64,000 bases of DNA, from positions 1,922,001 through 1,986,000 of the forward strand of contig NZ_CP160631.1 of assembly GCF_040783975.1 (NCBI RefSeq), written 5' to 3'. The notes beneath the pieces were generated by a model. That model ran no database searches, was not told where the DNA came from, and worked only from the letters and a program-made list of their open reading frames with translations. Shown in pieces: positions 1-5,879 of this stretch (positions within the stretch are counted from its first letter, which is position 1; every line of letters starts with the position of its first letter). Both the position numbers and the translations under genes were made by a program. Source of the DNA: Pantoea sp. Ep11b. Lineage in GTDB: Bacteria > Pseudomonadota > Gammaproteobacteria > Enterobacterales > Enterobacteriaceae.

Positions 1-53
1 ATGAATCCCTTGCCAGTGACGGCAATAAAAAACTTTTGGGATTCGTTTAATTT

Positions 54-86
54 GGCTGGTGGGTCACTGCAATAACCCACAGCCCG
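54..86. other. Imperfect hairpin at window edge
   Basis: Arms GGCTGGTGGGT and ACCCACAGCC pair with one bulge. On the minus strand it directly follows an AGTGTGTGGAG box (91-101) and a GTG that opens a 14-codon hydrophobic reading frame, so it could be a leader or attenuator of a leftward operon. No T-run follows, so a simple terminator is unlikely. Function unknown. Confidence 0.3.
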
Positions 87-226
87 ATCACTCCACACAC
101 TTGAAAGGTTGCTGCGGTGCCGGGTGCCTCCCGGTGCTCTGGTCAGACTGACAGACACCAGAGCGGAACTCTTAGACTGTGTGCAATCTTTGTCAGTCTT
201 CCGCGCGCGCTGGCCGCATTCACCAC

Positions 227-326
227 AACGGTGAGAGCACTGCTTAATTCCAGCTATCAGGTAAAAAGGTTCTCACGCCCGCCTGATAACTGCCCATGCT
301 CCAGCTCTTGCAATGCTCTCACCGTT
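227..326. ncRNA. Structured non-coding segment with nested inverted repeats
   Basis: A perfect 13-bp inverted repeat (AACGGTGAGAGCA at 227-239, TGCTCTCACCGTT at 314-326) encloses a second repeat built from TATCAGG and CCTGATA. No convincing protein is encoded here. Together with the minus-strand terminator at 331-367, this looks like a folded RNA or a protein-binding DNA structure in the phage left operon. Its identity is not known to me. Confidence 0.4.
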
Positions 327-330
327 ATGA

Positions 331-367
331 AAAAAGGCGGTTATACAAACCCTCATGAGTAACCGCC
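331..367 (-). terminator. Rho-independent terminator, leftward
   Basis: Read on the minus strand, GGCGGTTA and TAACCGCC form an 8-bp stem followed directly by TTTTTT. It lies just after the stop of the short leftward gene at 388-543 and would end or attenuate the left operon transcript there. Confidence 0.7.
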
Positions 368-387
368 AACACAGCAATTTCGCACTC

Positions 388-543
388 TTAAAACGCTGGT
401 CCGCGGACCACGTTTTCAACATCACACTGCACACTCACCACACCGGCATCACCACAACAGACAACATCAGCATCTGGGAAGAGCCTCAAAAAGGTAATCA
501 GGTCCCTGACCGTTGTGTTCGACATGTTCTTGATCATTTTCAT
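388..543 (-). CDS. Small hypothetical phage left-operon protein (51 aa)
   Basis: First gene downstream of the leftward promoter next to the repressor. The start at 543 is chosen because AGTGTGTGGAGA lies just upstream, the same box that precedes other early genes of this prophage; the reading frame could open 12 codons earlier but without such a site. The protein has a helical N-terminus and a segment like 'tVRDLITFLRLFPDADVV', resembling short phage proteins with an 'LI..L...P.DA.V' pattern. No function can be assigned. A terminator follows 20 bp after the stop. Confidence 0.55.
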   Translation of the reverse strand: MKMIKNMSNTTVRDLITFLRLFPDADVVCCGDAGVVSVQCDVENVVRGPAF

Positions 544-602
544 TGCCTCTCCACACACTTTTAAAAACGGCGCCTGCAAGCGCGGCTAAGTAAGCTACAA
601 TT

Positions 603-622
603 AATCTAAGATAACTTAGATT
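603..622. promoter_or_regulatory. Left operator OL1
   Basis: Perfect inverted repeat AATCTAAG-ATAA-CTTAGATT. It contains the 14-bp core CTAAG-N4-CTTAG that recurs beside the cro start, and it covers the -10 element of the leftward promoter. Repressor binding here would block that promoter. Confidence 0.7.
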
Positions 623-631
623 TAAGGTCAA
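603..631 (-). promoter_or_regulatory. Leftward early promoter pL
   Basis: On the minus strand TTGACC (631-626) and TAGATT (608-603) are separated by exactly 17 bp. It faces the short leftward gene at 388-543. The -10 lies inside OL1 and a second operator lies just upstream of the -35, as expected for a repressor-controlled early promoter. Confidence 0.65.
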
Positions 632-637
632 GAAAAA

Positions 638-655
638 GCCTAAATAAATTTAGGC
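638..655. promoter_or_regulatory. Left operator OL2
   Basis: Perfect inverted repeat GCCTAAAT-AA-ATTTAGGC, containing CTAAA-N4-TTTAG, a variant of the core found in the other three sites. It lies between the stop of the repressor gene and pL. Confidence 0.6.
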
Positions 656-673
656 TCCAAATTTTTTATATGT

Positions 674-1318
674 TTAACGCCTCATAAGGCGACGATGTTC
701 GACGAGAACGCCAATGATATTAAATTTTTCTTTGGCTGAACTGCGTACAGCAAAGTCTTCATTTAGAGGAACAAGCTCAAAAATTTCTTTGCCGTCTTCA
801 GTTACACCTCTGGCTCGGTACTTTTTAAAGGTCGCTTCGTCTTCGCCATTTTTAGCCACAACATAATCGCCAGGCTGAGGGCTAAGTTCTGGATCGATAA
901 GAATAAGGTCACCTTCAACAAAATCTGGCTCCATCGACTTGCCCTTGATTTTTAAGGCAAACGTTCCCTGTGAGAAGTTACCAGTGCTAAACACGTAATC
1001 AATATTCCCTTCTAAATTGCGCGCATCACATTCAGGGCTCCAGACTCCAGCTTGCACATAGCTTATTACCGGAACCTTCATGCTGCCGATAGGCGCAGGC
1101 GCAATGTTTGATTTATCTTCCTTACCGTACAATAAATACGTTTCGCTTACACCTAACGCAGAAGCTAACTTAGAAAGCTTCAAACCTCCGGGTGTGTTCT
1201 GATCGCGCTCCCAATAGCCTACGGTCACGTCCGAAACGCCTACTGCCTTACCGAGCTGACCCTGCGTCAGCCTTTTTTCCATGCGTAGCGCCCTAACGCG
1301 CCCCCCAAGAGAGCTCAC
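674..1318 (-). CDS. CI-like phage repressor, S24/LexA type
   Basis: Maintains lysogeny by binding the operators on both sides of its gene. Residues 1-63 form an XRE-type helix-turn-helix, and residues 80-210 a LexA-like S24 peptidase domain. The likely self-cleavage site is Ala90-Gly91 (VQAGVW), and the catalytic pair is Ser128 (GKSMEP) with Lys165/166 (TFKKY), so the prophage should be SOS-inducible through RecA-stimulated cleavage. Length (214 aa) is usual for the family. The GTG start is preceded by AGGGGA. Transcribed leftward, divergent from cro across a 99-bp operator region. Confidence 0.95.
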   Translation of the reverse strand: MSSLGGRVRALRMEKRLTQGQLGKAVGVSDVTVGYWERDQNTPGGLKLSKLASALGVSETYLLYGKEDKSNIAPAPIGSMKVPVISYVQAGVWSPECDARNLEGNIDYVFSTGNFSQGTFALKIKGKSMEPDFVEGDLILIDPELSPQPGDYVVAKNGEDEATFKKYRARGVTEDGKEIFELVPLNEDFAVRSSAKEKFNIIGVLVEHRRLMRR

Positions 1319-1341
1319 AGTAAATCCCCTAAATGAAAAGT

Positions 1342-1359
1342 AACTAAGTTATCTTAGTT
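1342..1359. promoter_or_regulatory. Right operator, upstream site
   Basis: Perfect inverted repeat AACTAAG-TTAT-CTTAGTT with the CTAAG-N4-CTTAG core. It lies just upstream of the -35 of the rightward promoter and between the repressor start and that promoter, so it could serve both autoregulation and repression. Confidence 0.7.
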
Positions 1360-1363
1360 TTTA

Positions 1364-1392
1364 TTGACCAAAGTTAAATTAGAAAATACTAT
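1364..1392 (+). promoter_or_regulatory. Rightward early promoter pR
   Basis: TTGACC (1364-1369) and TACTAT (1387-1392) with a 17-bp spacer, facing the cro-like gene 26 bp downstream. Flanked on both sides by CTAAG-N4-CTTAG operators. Confidence 0.7.
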
Positions 1393-1406
1393 CTAAGAAT
1401 TCTTAG
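1393..1406. promoter_or_regulatory. Right operator, downstream site
   Basis: Perfect 14-bp palindrome CTAAGAATTCTTAG immediately after the pR -10, where bound repressor or Cro would block initiation. Confidence 0.7.
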
Positions 1407-1417
1407 GGGAGGCCATT

Positions 1418-1627
1418 ATGACTACCAGTGATTTAGAGAAGTTTTTCGGTACGCCAAACAAGGCGGCAGCCTTTTTCAATGTTTCACCAGAAGCCTTTTA
1501 TCAGTGGCGAAAGCGTCCGGGCGGTTTAATTCCAAAAGGCCGTGCCGCCGAAGCTGCCTTCCGCACTAAAGGCAAGCTCAAATTCCAACCGTCCCTTTAC
1601 GACAAGCCTACTTCAAACGCTTCGTAA
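1418..1627 (+). CDS. Cro-like repressor
   Basis: First gene of the right operon, divergent from the repressor. It is 69 aa, basic, with a Cro/YdaS-type helix-turn-helix: 'DLEKFFGTPNKAAAFFNVS' followed by 'EAFYQWRKR'. Cro proteins compete with the repressor at the shared operators to favour lytic growth. An AGGGGAGG ribosome site precedes the ATG. Family assignment rests on position, size and the HTH pattern. Confidence 0.8.
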   Translation: MTTSDLEKFFGTPNKAAAFFNVSPEAFYQWRKRPGGLIPKGRAAEAAFRTKGKLKFQPSLYDKPTSNAS

Positions 1628-1655
1628 AGATAACCACAGAAAGCAGAGGACTACC

Positions 1656-2204
1656 GTGGATCAAAAGCATTGGCAAGTAGAGAAACAACCGGCATGGCTG
1701 GTGGCAGCAATCAAGAAGACTATTTCAAATCTTCCGGGTGGGTATGCAGAAGCTGCTGAATGGCTGGGCGTGACTGAGGATGCACTGTTCAACCGCCTGC
1801 GTACTAATGGCGATCAGATTTTCCCAATGGGCTGGGCGATGGTCCTGCAGCAGGCAAGCGGCACCAAGTACATCGCTAACGCCGTATCCCGTCAGTCAAA
1901 CAGCGTCAATGTTCCACTGGTGGACATTGAAGATGTTGATAACGCGGATATCAATCAGCGAATGATGGAGTCAGTTGAGTGGATTGGCAAGCACTCAGCC
2001 TACATTCGCAAAGCAACAGCTGATGGAGTGATTGATGCAAATGAGCGTGAGCAGATTGAAGAGAACAGCTATCAGGTTATGGCTAAATGGCAGGAGCATC
2101 TGACGCTGCTGTATCGCGTGTTTTGCCCGCCAGAAAAGGTGAACGCCGCAGGATTGCAGCCCGCGACGTTCGATGCGACTAAATCAACGTGTGTGGAGAA
2201 CTAA
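1656..2204 (+). CDS. CII-like / YmfL-family phage regulator
   Basis: 182 aa starting at GTG, with AGAGGA just upstream; the open frame begins earlier but overlaps cro without a ribosome site. The N-terminal half is a HTH unit (AVIKKTISNL-type helix, then 'GYAEAAEWLGVTEDALFNRLR'), as in the YmfL family of e14 and related phages, which occupy the CII slot between cro and the replication gene. The C-terminal half is helical with an 'IDANEREQIEE' stretch. Probably a transcriptional activator or regulator of the lysis/lysogeny decision. The stop lies inside an AGTGTGTGGAGA-like box. Confidence 0.75.
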   Translation: MDQKHWQVEKQPAWLVAAIKKTISNLPGGYAEAAEWLGVTEDALFNRLRTNGDQIFPMGWAMVLQQASGTKYIANAVSRQSNSVNVPLVDIEDVDNADINQRMMESVEWIGKHSAYIRKATADGVIDANEREQIEENSYQVMAKWQEHLTLLYRVFCPPEKVNAAGLQPATFDATKSTCVEN

Positions 2205-2208
2205 TCGC

Positions 2209-2553
2209 GTGATCAATTTAATCAGATTATCAGGATTACCGCAATTCCGTTGCCTTCCTTCAGCTGGTGGACGTCTCAGCAGTGAGCCGCTGCGGTATGT
2301 GCTCAATGTACCAGGCGTCAGCGAAGAAGTTAACCACAGCTCTGTTGACTGGGCTGTGGGCAATGCTAACCAGCGAATGAAGGCGACCAAATGCGAGAGC
2401 TCGACCGAATCTTCCGCGACAAGCGCGGCATCCCTGTGCGGGTCATTCGCTGGGAGCCAGAGAACGACAGGGTTATCTACCTGCATGACAACTACGAACA
2501 TGGCGAGTGCTTCAGTTCTCTCGAACGGTTCAAGCAATATTTCAGAGAGTTGA
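2209..2553 (+). CDS. Possible small phage ORF, doubtful
   Basis: A GTG 9 bp after a GTGTGTGGAGA box opens a 114-codon frame. Only the first roughly 60 codons have a protein-like composition; the rest is Ser/Thr-rich and is probably the out-of-frame shadow of the DUF4222 gene at 2391. The true gene may be short, or frame-disrupted. Not recognised. Confidence 0.25.
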   Translation: MINLIRLSGLPQFRCLPSAGGRLSSEPLRYVLNVPGVSEEVNHSSVDWAVGNANQRMKATKCESSTESSATSAASLCGSFAGSQRTTGLSTCMTTTNMASASVLSNGSSNISES

Positions 2554-2558
2554 GGTAA
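2391..2558 (+). CDS. DUF4222 family phage protein
   Basis: 55 aa, too short for standard ORF cut-offs. The start MRELDRIFRDKRGIPVRVIR, then 'W.P.ndrViylhd.YEHgeCFsSLERFKQYF', fits the DUF4222 family of small proteins found beside replication genes in lambdoid prophages. A GAAGGCG site precedes the ATG. The stop is 3 bp from the replication gene start, indicating one operon. Function of the family is unknown. Confidence 0.75.
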   Translation: MRELDRIFRDKRGIPVRVIRWEPENDRVIYLHDNYEHGECFSSLERFKQYFRELR

Positions 2559-2561
2559 ATA

Positions 2562-3455
2562 ATGAGCGTTAAATTATCTGCATTCGTCTGGGACGGCTGC
2601 GCATCATCCGGCATGAAGATCACAATGGTAGCCATAATGGCACGCCTGGCTGACTTCTCAAGCGATGAGGGTGTTTGCTGGCCGTCAATCGCTACCATTG
2701 CCCGTCAGATTGGCGCTGGTCCGAGTACCGTTCGTACCTCGATCCGCAAGCTGGAAAGTGAAGGCTGGCTGACCAGCACGTCACGCCGCAAAGGTAACCG
2801 CAACAACTCCAACATGTATCAGTTGAACGTCAAAAAGCTCCGCGAATCGGCTGCCGCTCATCTGTCAGAATCTGAGGCATCAGAATCTGACACATCAAAA
2901 TATGACGCATCAAAATCTGATGCACCGAATTTTGAGACATCAAATTTTCACCCGTCAGAATCCAGCAAAAATAACAGTTTTGACCCGCCAGAATCTGGCG
3001 ACGATCCGTCAGTAAATTCAAAACATGATCCATCAGATAAAAAACCCTTTTGTCAGGTTGCGTCGCAACCAGACGATGAGTGGTCAATTATCAATCGCTC
3101 CCGTCAGGTTTTACGCCACCTGAACAAAGTTACTGGCGCTAAGCACACAGAGGCGCAGTCGTCGATGGGTCACATCAAATCCCGGCTGAAAGATGCATTT
3201 ACGGTGGAAGAGCTTTGCCTGGTGGTGGATTACAAACACACCCACTGGGAAGGGACTGAGGAATACCAGTACATGCGTCCAAAAACGCTGTTCATACCTG
3301 GCAACCTCCCTGGGTATCTCCAGTCAGCAACCAAGTGGGATAAGCATGGTCGCCCGCCACGCTCTGAGTGGAATGCTCTGAAGCGCAACATGCAGCGGGA
3401 TATCACTGTCATTCCACAGCCTGACAGCTCTGTGCCTCACGGCTTTCGCGGTTAA
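2562..3455 (+). CDS. O-like phage replication protein
   Basis: 297 aa. Residues about 15-90 form a winged helix-turn-helix ('WPSIATIARQIGAGPSTVRTSIRKLE') typical of phage replisome organiser proteins. The linker at residues about 100-150 is Ser/Asp-rich and encoded by repeated DNA. Residues about 170-265 match the conserved phage replication C-terminal domain (Phg_2220_C type: 'VLRHLNKVTGAKHT...YMRPKTLF.PGNLPGYL'). Likely binds the origin inside its own gene and recruits host replication proteins. No separate helicase loader or DnaB-like gene follows, so the host helicase is probably recruited directly. Confidence 0.85.
   Translation: MSVKLSAFVWDGCASSGMKITMVAIMARLADFSSDEGVCWPSIATIARQIGAGPSTVRTSIRKLESEGWLTSTSRRKGNRNNSNMYQLNVKKLRESAAAHLSESEASESDTSKYDASKSDAPNFETSNFHPSESSKNNSFDPPESGDDPSVNSKHDPSDKKPFCQVASQPDDEWSIINRSRQVLRHLNKVTGAKHTEAQSSMGHIKSRLKDAFTVEELCLVVDYKHTHWEGTEEYQYMRPKTLFIPGNLPGYLQSATKWDKHGRPPRSEWNALKRNMQRDITVIPQPDSSVPHGFRG
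2863..2967. repeat. Seven 15-bp iteron-like repeats, likely replication origin
   Basis: Seven head-to-tail 15-bp units with consensus CATCARAATYTGAYR lie inside the replication gene and encode a degenerate 5-residue repeat (SESDT, SKYDA, SKSDA, and so on). Lambdoid origins are arrays of iterons inside gene O at the same relative place, so I infer this is the prophage origin. The flanking sequence on the right is AT-rich, as in an unwinding region. Confidence 0.6.
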
Positions 3456-3467
3456 CGGGAGAAAATC

Positions 3468-3902
3468 ATGATCAACCACGAATCAAAAATTCTTGAACTG
3501 ATTACCCGCAATGGCCCGCTGAAGGTGCGTGAACTTTGCAAGCTTACCGGCCTGCATGAGACCTCAGTGAAGCGCTTTATCAAACCGCTTTTCACCAGAG
3601 GGACTCTCAAGCGTGCCAGCGACTGGAGTTATTCGATCAACACCGCCCCGTTACCGGTTGAGAGCGAGAAATACACCCACCTGGCGAAACAGGCTACAGA
3701 ACTGGAGAGCAAAGGGTTCTGGCTGCGTGCAGCACGGGTATGGCGTGAAGCAATGCTGGCGGCCAAGTTCGATGCATCACGCAACGAAGCCAAAGAGAAC
3801 TGCGACCGCTGTGCAGCAGAGGGTTCCCTGAACTGCGGCAGCTATGGCGGGCTTGATACAGGCCGTATTGGCGAAAGCTTCCTGAGTGAGGATCGCCAAT
3901 AA
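3468..3902 (+). CDS. wHTH plus ANR/PerC-like phage regulator
   Basis: 144 aa. Residues 1-60 look like a winged helix ('KILELITRNGPLKVRELCKLTGLHETSVKRFIKPLFTRG' in pattern). Residues about 70-115 match the ANR/PerC pattern, 'A.ELE.KGFW.RAARVWREAM.AA....R..AKENCDRCA'. Such proteins act as small transcription regulators in enterobacterial phages and virulence islands. It follows the replication gene by 12 bp with a GGGAGAAA ribosome site. DNA target unknown. Confidence 0.6.
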   Translation: MINHESKILELITRNGPLKVRELCKLTGLHETSVKRFIKPLFTRGTLKRASDWSYSINTAPLPVESEKYTHLAKQATELESKGFWLRAARVWREAMLAAKFDASRNEAKENCDRCAAEGSLNCGSYGGLDTGRIGESFLSEDRQ

Positions 3903-4020
3903 AGCGCACCTGAAGAGCCACTACCAACGCAATGAGATTTTCTACCAGGCCATCCGCACCGTAGCGGTGATGATCGCCGCCCTGATTATTGTCCTGACAT
4001 GGGAGCTGACCAAAGCATGA
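3886..4020 (+). CDS. 44-aa single-pass membrane protein
   Basis: GTG start with GAGTGAG upstream, overlapping the end of the preceding gene by 17 nt. It has a basic N-terminus, then one hydrophobic segment of about 17 residues (VAVMIAALIIVLTW) and a short charged tail. Its TGA overlaps the ATG of the ParB-like gene (ATGA), so it is tightly coupled in the operon, which argues that it is translated. No family recognised. Confidence 0.5.
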   Translation: MRIANKAHLKSHYQRNEIFYQAIRTVAVMIAALIIVLTWELTKA

Positions 4021-5348
4021 GCACATTAGCGCGCATTTACGACGACAAGAAAAATAGCGATACCGACATCACCACCCGCAAAACCTACCTGCTGGGTGTT
4101 GATGAGCTGTATGTTGAAACTAATTACAACATTCGTGATATAGATCAGACCCATGTTGAGGAGTTCCGCGACGCCTTTATCGCTGGTGAGCATGTGCCTC
4201 CGTTAGCTGTAAAGGTCACGGAGAAGGGCATTAAGATCATCGACGGCCATCACCGCTATTACGGTGCGAAACTGGCACAGGAAGCAGGCTACACGCTGCG
4301 CCTTGAGTGTAAGGACTTCGTGGGTAGTGAAGCTGACAGCGTGGCGTTCATGGTCACAAGCAGCCAGGGCCGTGCTCTGTTGCCGCTGGAACGTGCAGCA
4401 GCCTATCAGCGCCTCGTTAACCAGGGCTTAGAGCCAGCCGAGATTGCCGCTAAGGTGAAACGTTCGATCACCGACGTTGAACAGCACCTGCAGCTGCTGA
4501 CCGTTGGCGAACCTCTGATTGAAATGGTGAAGTCCGGTGAAGTGGCCGCAACCACAGCAGTAGCTCTGCAGCGCGAACATGGCGTTAAGGCCTCATCCGT
4601 TGCTCAGGAGCAGATGCAGAAAGCGAAAGCGGCAGGGAAGAAGAAGCTGACAAAGACCGATGCTATGCCGCAGTTCAGTGCGGCTCAGGCACGCAAGCTT
4701 GCAGAGCTGATTGCTAAACACTCTCAGACAGAACAGAGCGATGAGGGCGCCCGCATTACGCTGACGTTTGAGTCTGACCTGCAGGCGGCTGAGCTAATGG
4801 ATATTATCCTGATCGCCAAAGAGCATTACGGCGTGACTCAATCAGTAAGCGAACAACCGGCCCCGGCTAAGGCAGAGAACGGTGATGACCTGCCGCTTCT
4901 AAAACACGAAATCCTTGAGCAAAGCGGAGTAGAGGCTTGGGCGTGCGTTATTGCCGCGTTCAAAATGAAAGAAGGGTACACCTACAGCGAATCAAAATAC
5001 GCGCACACCTGGGCGGCAGATTCTGTTGAGAACCCTACCTGTGTGACAGTGCCAGCAGAGACGATAGCTAAAGCGGTGCGTCTCATCAAACAGCATCAGG
5101 ACGATCTTGAACTGAAACTGTGGCTTTCAGAGCAGCACGATGATTCAGAGCTGGCAAGTGAGCAGTTGCAGCGCTTCTCTGCGGTGTTATCAGAAATCCG
5201 CCAGGACAGGCTATGCACGGTTCAGGAGTTTATCGCGCTGGTGGAGCAGACTAACCGAGATTGCTGGACTAACATCCGCATGCTGCGTCAGGCCATACGC
5301 GAAGTAGTCAGTCAGATGACAATTCCAGACTTGGGAGCGACAGGATGA
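4017..5348 (+). CDS. ParB/Srx-domain phage protein
   Basis: 443 aa; the start at 4017 overlaps the upstream stop as ATGA. Residues about 25-110 form a ParB/sulfiredoxin nuclease-like domain with 'PPLAVKVTEKGIKIIDGHHRYYGAKLA', where the DGHHR motif matches the nucleotide-binding box. A KorB/ParB-type HTH follows at about 140-180 ('GLEPAEIAAKVKRSITDVEQHLQLL'). The C-terminal half is helical and unassigned. No ParA partner is present and the element is integrated, so plasmid partition is doubtful. Such genes are common in the early region of Erwinia, Pantoea and Serratia prophages. Confidence 0.8.
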   Translation: MSTLARIYDDKKNSDTDITTRKTYLLGVDELYVETNYNIRDIDQTHVEEFRDAFIAGEHVPPLAVKVTEKGIKIIDGHHRYYGAKLAQEAGYTLRLECKDFVGSEADSVAFMVTSSQGRALLPLERAAAYQRLVNQGLEPAEIAAKVKRSITDVEQHLQLLTVGEPLIEMVKSGEVAATTAVALQREHGVKASSVAQEQMQKAKAAGKKKLTKTDAMPQFSAAQARKLAELIAKHSQTEQSDEGARITLTFESDLQAAELMDIILIAKEHYGVTQSVSEQPAPAKAENGDDLPLLKHEILEQSGVEAWACVIAAFKMKEGYTYSESKYAHTWAADSVENPTCVTVPAETIAKAVRLIKQHQDDLELKLWLSEQHDDSELASEQLQRFSAVLSEIRQDRLCTVQEFIALVEQTNRDCWTNIRMLRQAIREVVSQMTIPDLGATG

Positions 5349-5392
5349 TATTGATGTTGCCGTTTCTACTTGGCTTCATGGGATACGAATAA
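5345..5392 (+). CDS. 15-codon hydrophobic ORF coupled to the ParB-like gene
   Basis: ATG overlaps the ParB-like stop as ATGA. The peptide MILMLPFLLGFMGYE is almost wholly hydrophobic. A terminator follows within 25 bp. It may be a translated micro-protein or chance. Confidence 0.25.
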   Translation: MILMLPFLLGFMGYE

Positions 5393-5414
5393 ATCCTTTA
5401 GGTAAGGTATGAAA

Positions 5415-5437
5415 GAAGCGCCTGAGGGCGCTTTTTC
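5415..5437 (+). terminator. Rho-independent terminator
   Basis: AAGCGCC-TGA-GGGCGCTT hairpin followed by a T-run. It ends the cI-distal early operon after the ParB-like gene and separates it from the low-GC cargo genes downstream. Confidence 0.8.
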
Positions 5438-5468
5438 GGCAAGATTGGTATCACGCTAAAGGTCCGCT

Positions 5469-5567
5469 ATGAGCGAGGAGCGGAAAATGCTAAAGCATTC
5501 TGTGTTAACAAACAGAGAGTTGGTCAGCTTGGTTACAGAGATGTTCCTCTCTTTAGATAGGTTTTAA
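5469..5567 (+). CDS. Possible 32-aa ORF
   Basis: ATG frame encoding MSEERKMLKHSVLTNRELVS and then 12 more residues. No clear ribosome site. It could be the start of a decayed gene, as no longer frame continues. Not recognised. Confidence 0.2.
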   Translation: MSEERKMLKHSVLTNRELVSLVTEMFLSLDRF

Positions 5568-5610
5568 AACCACAAATTAGTGACTATCTTCAAATTAGCC
5601 GCCTATTAAA

Positions 5611-5820
5611 ATGGTGGCTTGTTATGTACTTACTGTTCAAAAAAGCAAAATTGTTGAATGTGATGGAGTGCTTAGTACAGTTTTTATTCAAATCAGAACA
5701 GGGTCCAATCCTTCATTTGTTGAGGTGCATACGAGAACTCTCAATGACAAAACAGAAATTCCAAAGACATATCATCAACGACATAAAGAGGGTTTTTTGA
5801 TCTTCCAAGCCAATTGTTAA
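5611..5820 (+). CDS. Hypothetical small protein (69 aa)
   Basis: AT-rich open frame just upstream of the coiled-coil membrane gene and on the same strand. It has a beta-like N-terminal half and a basic C-terminus. No good ribosome site, no recognisable family. It may be a cargo gene with its neighbour or a chance frame. Confidence 0.3.
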   Translation: MVACYVLTVQKSKIVECDGVLSTVFIQIRTGSNPSFVEVHTRTLNDKTEIPKTYHQRHKEGFLIFQANC

Positions 5821-5879
5821 TGTTGTAATGTATTGCGATAAATCCCAAAACGCTACTTTTTTATATATTTGGTGAAACT

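Noticed and set aside
2863..2967. Short regular repeats that could suggest a CRISPR array
   Set aside because: Units are adjacent without unique spacers, are only 15 bp, and are in frame inside a replication gene.
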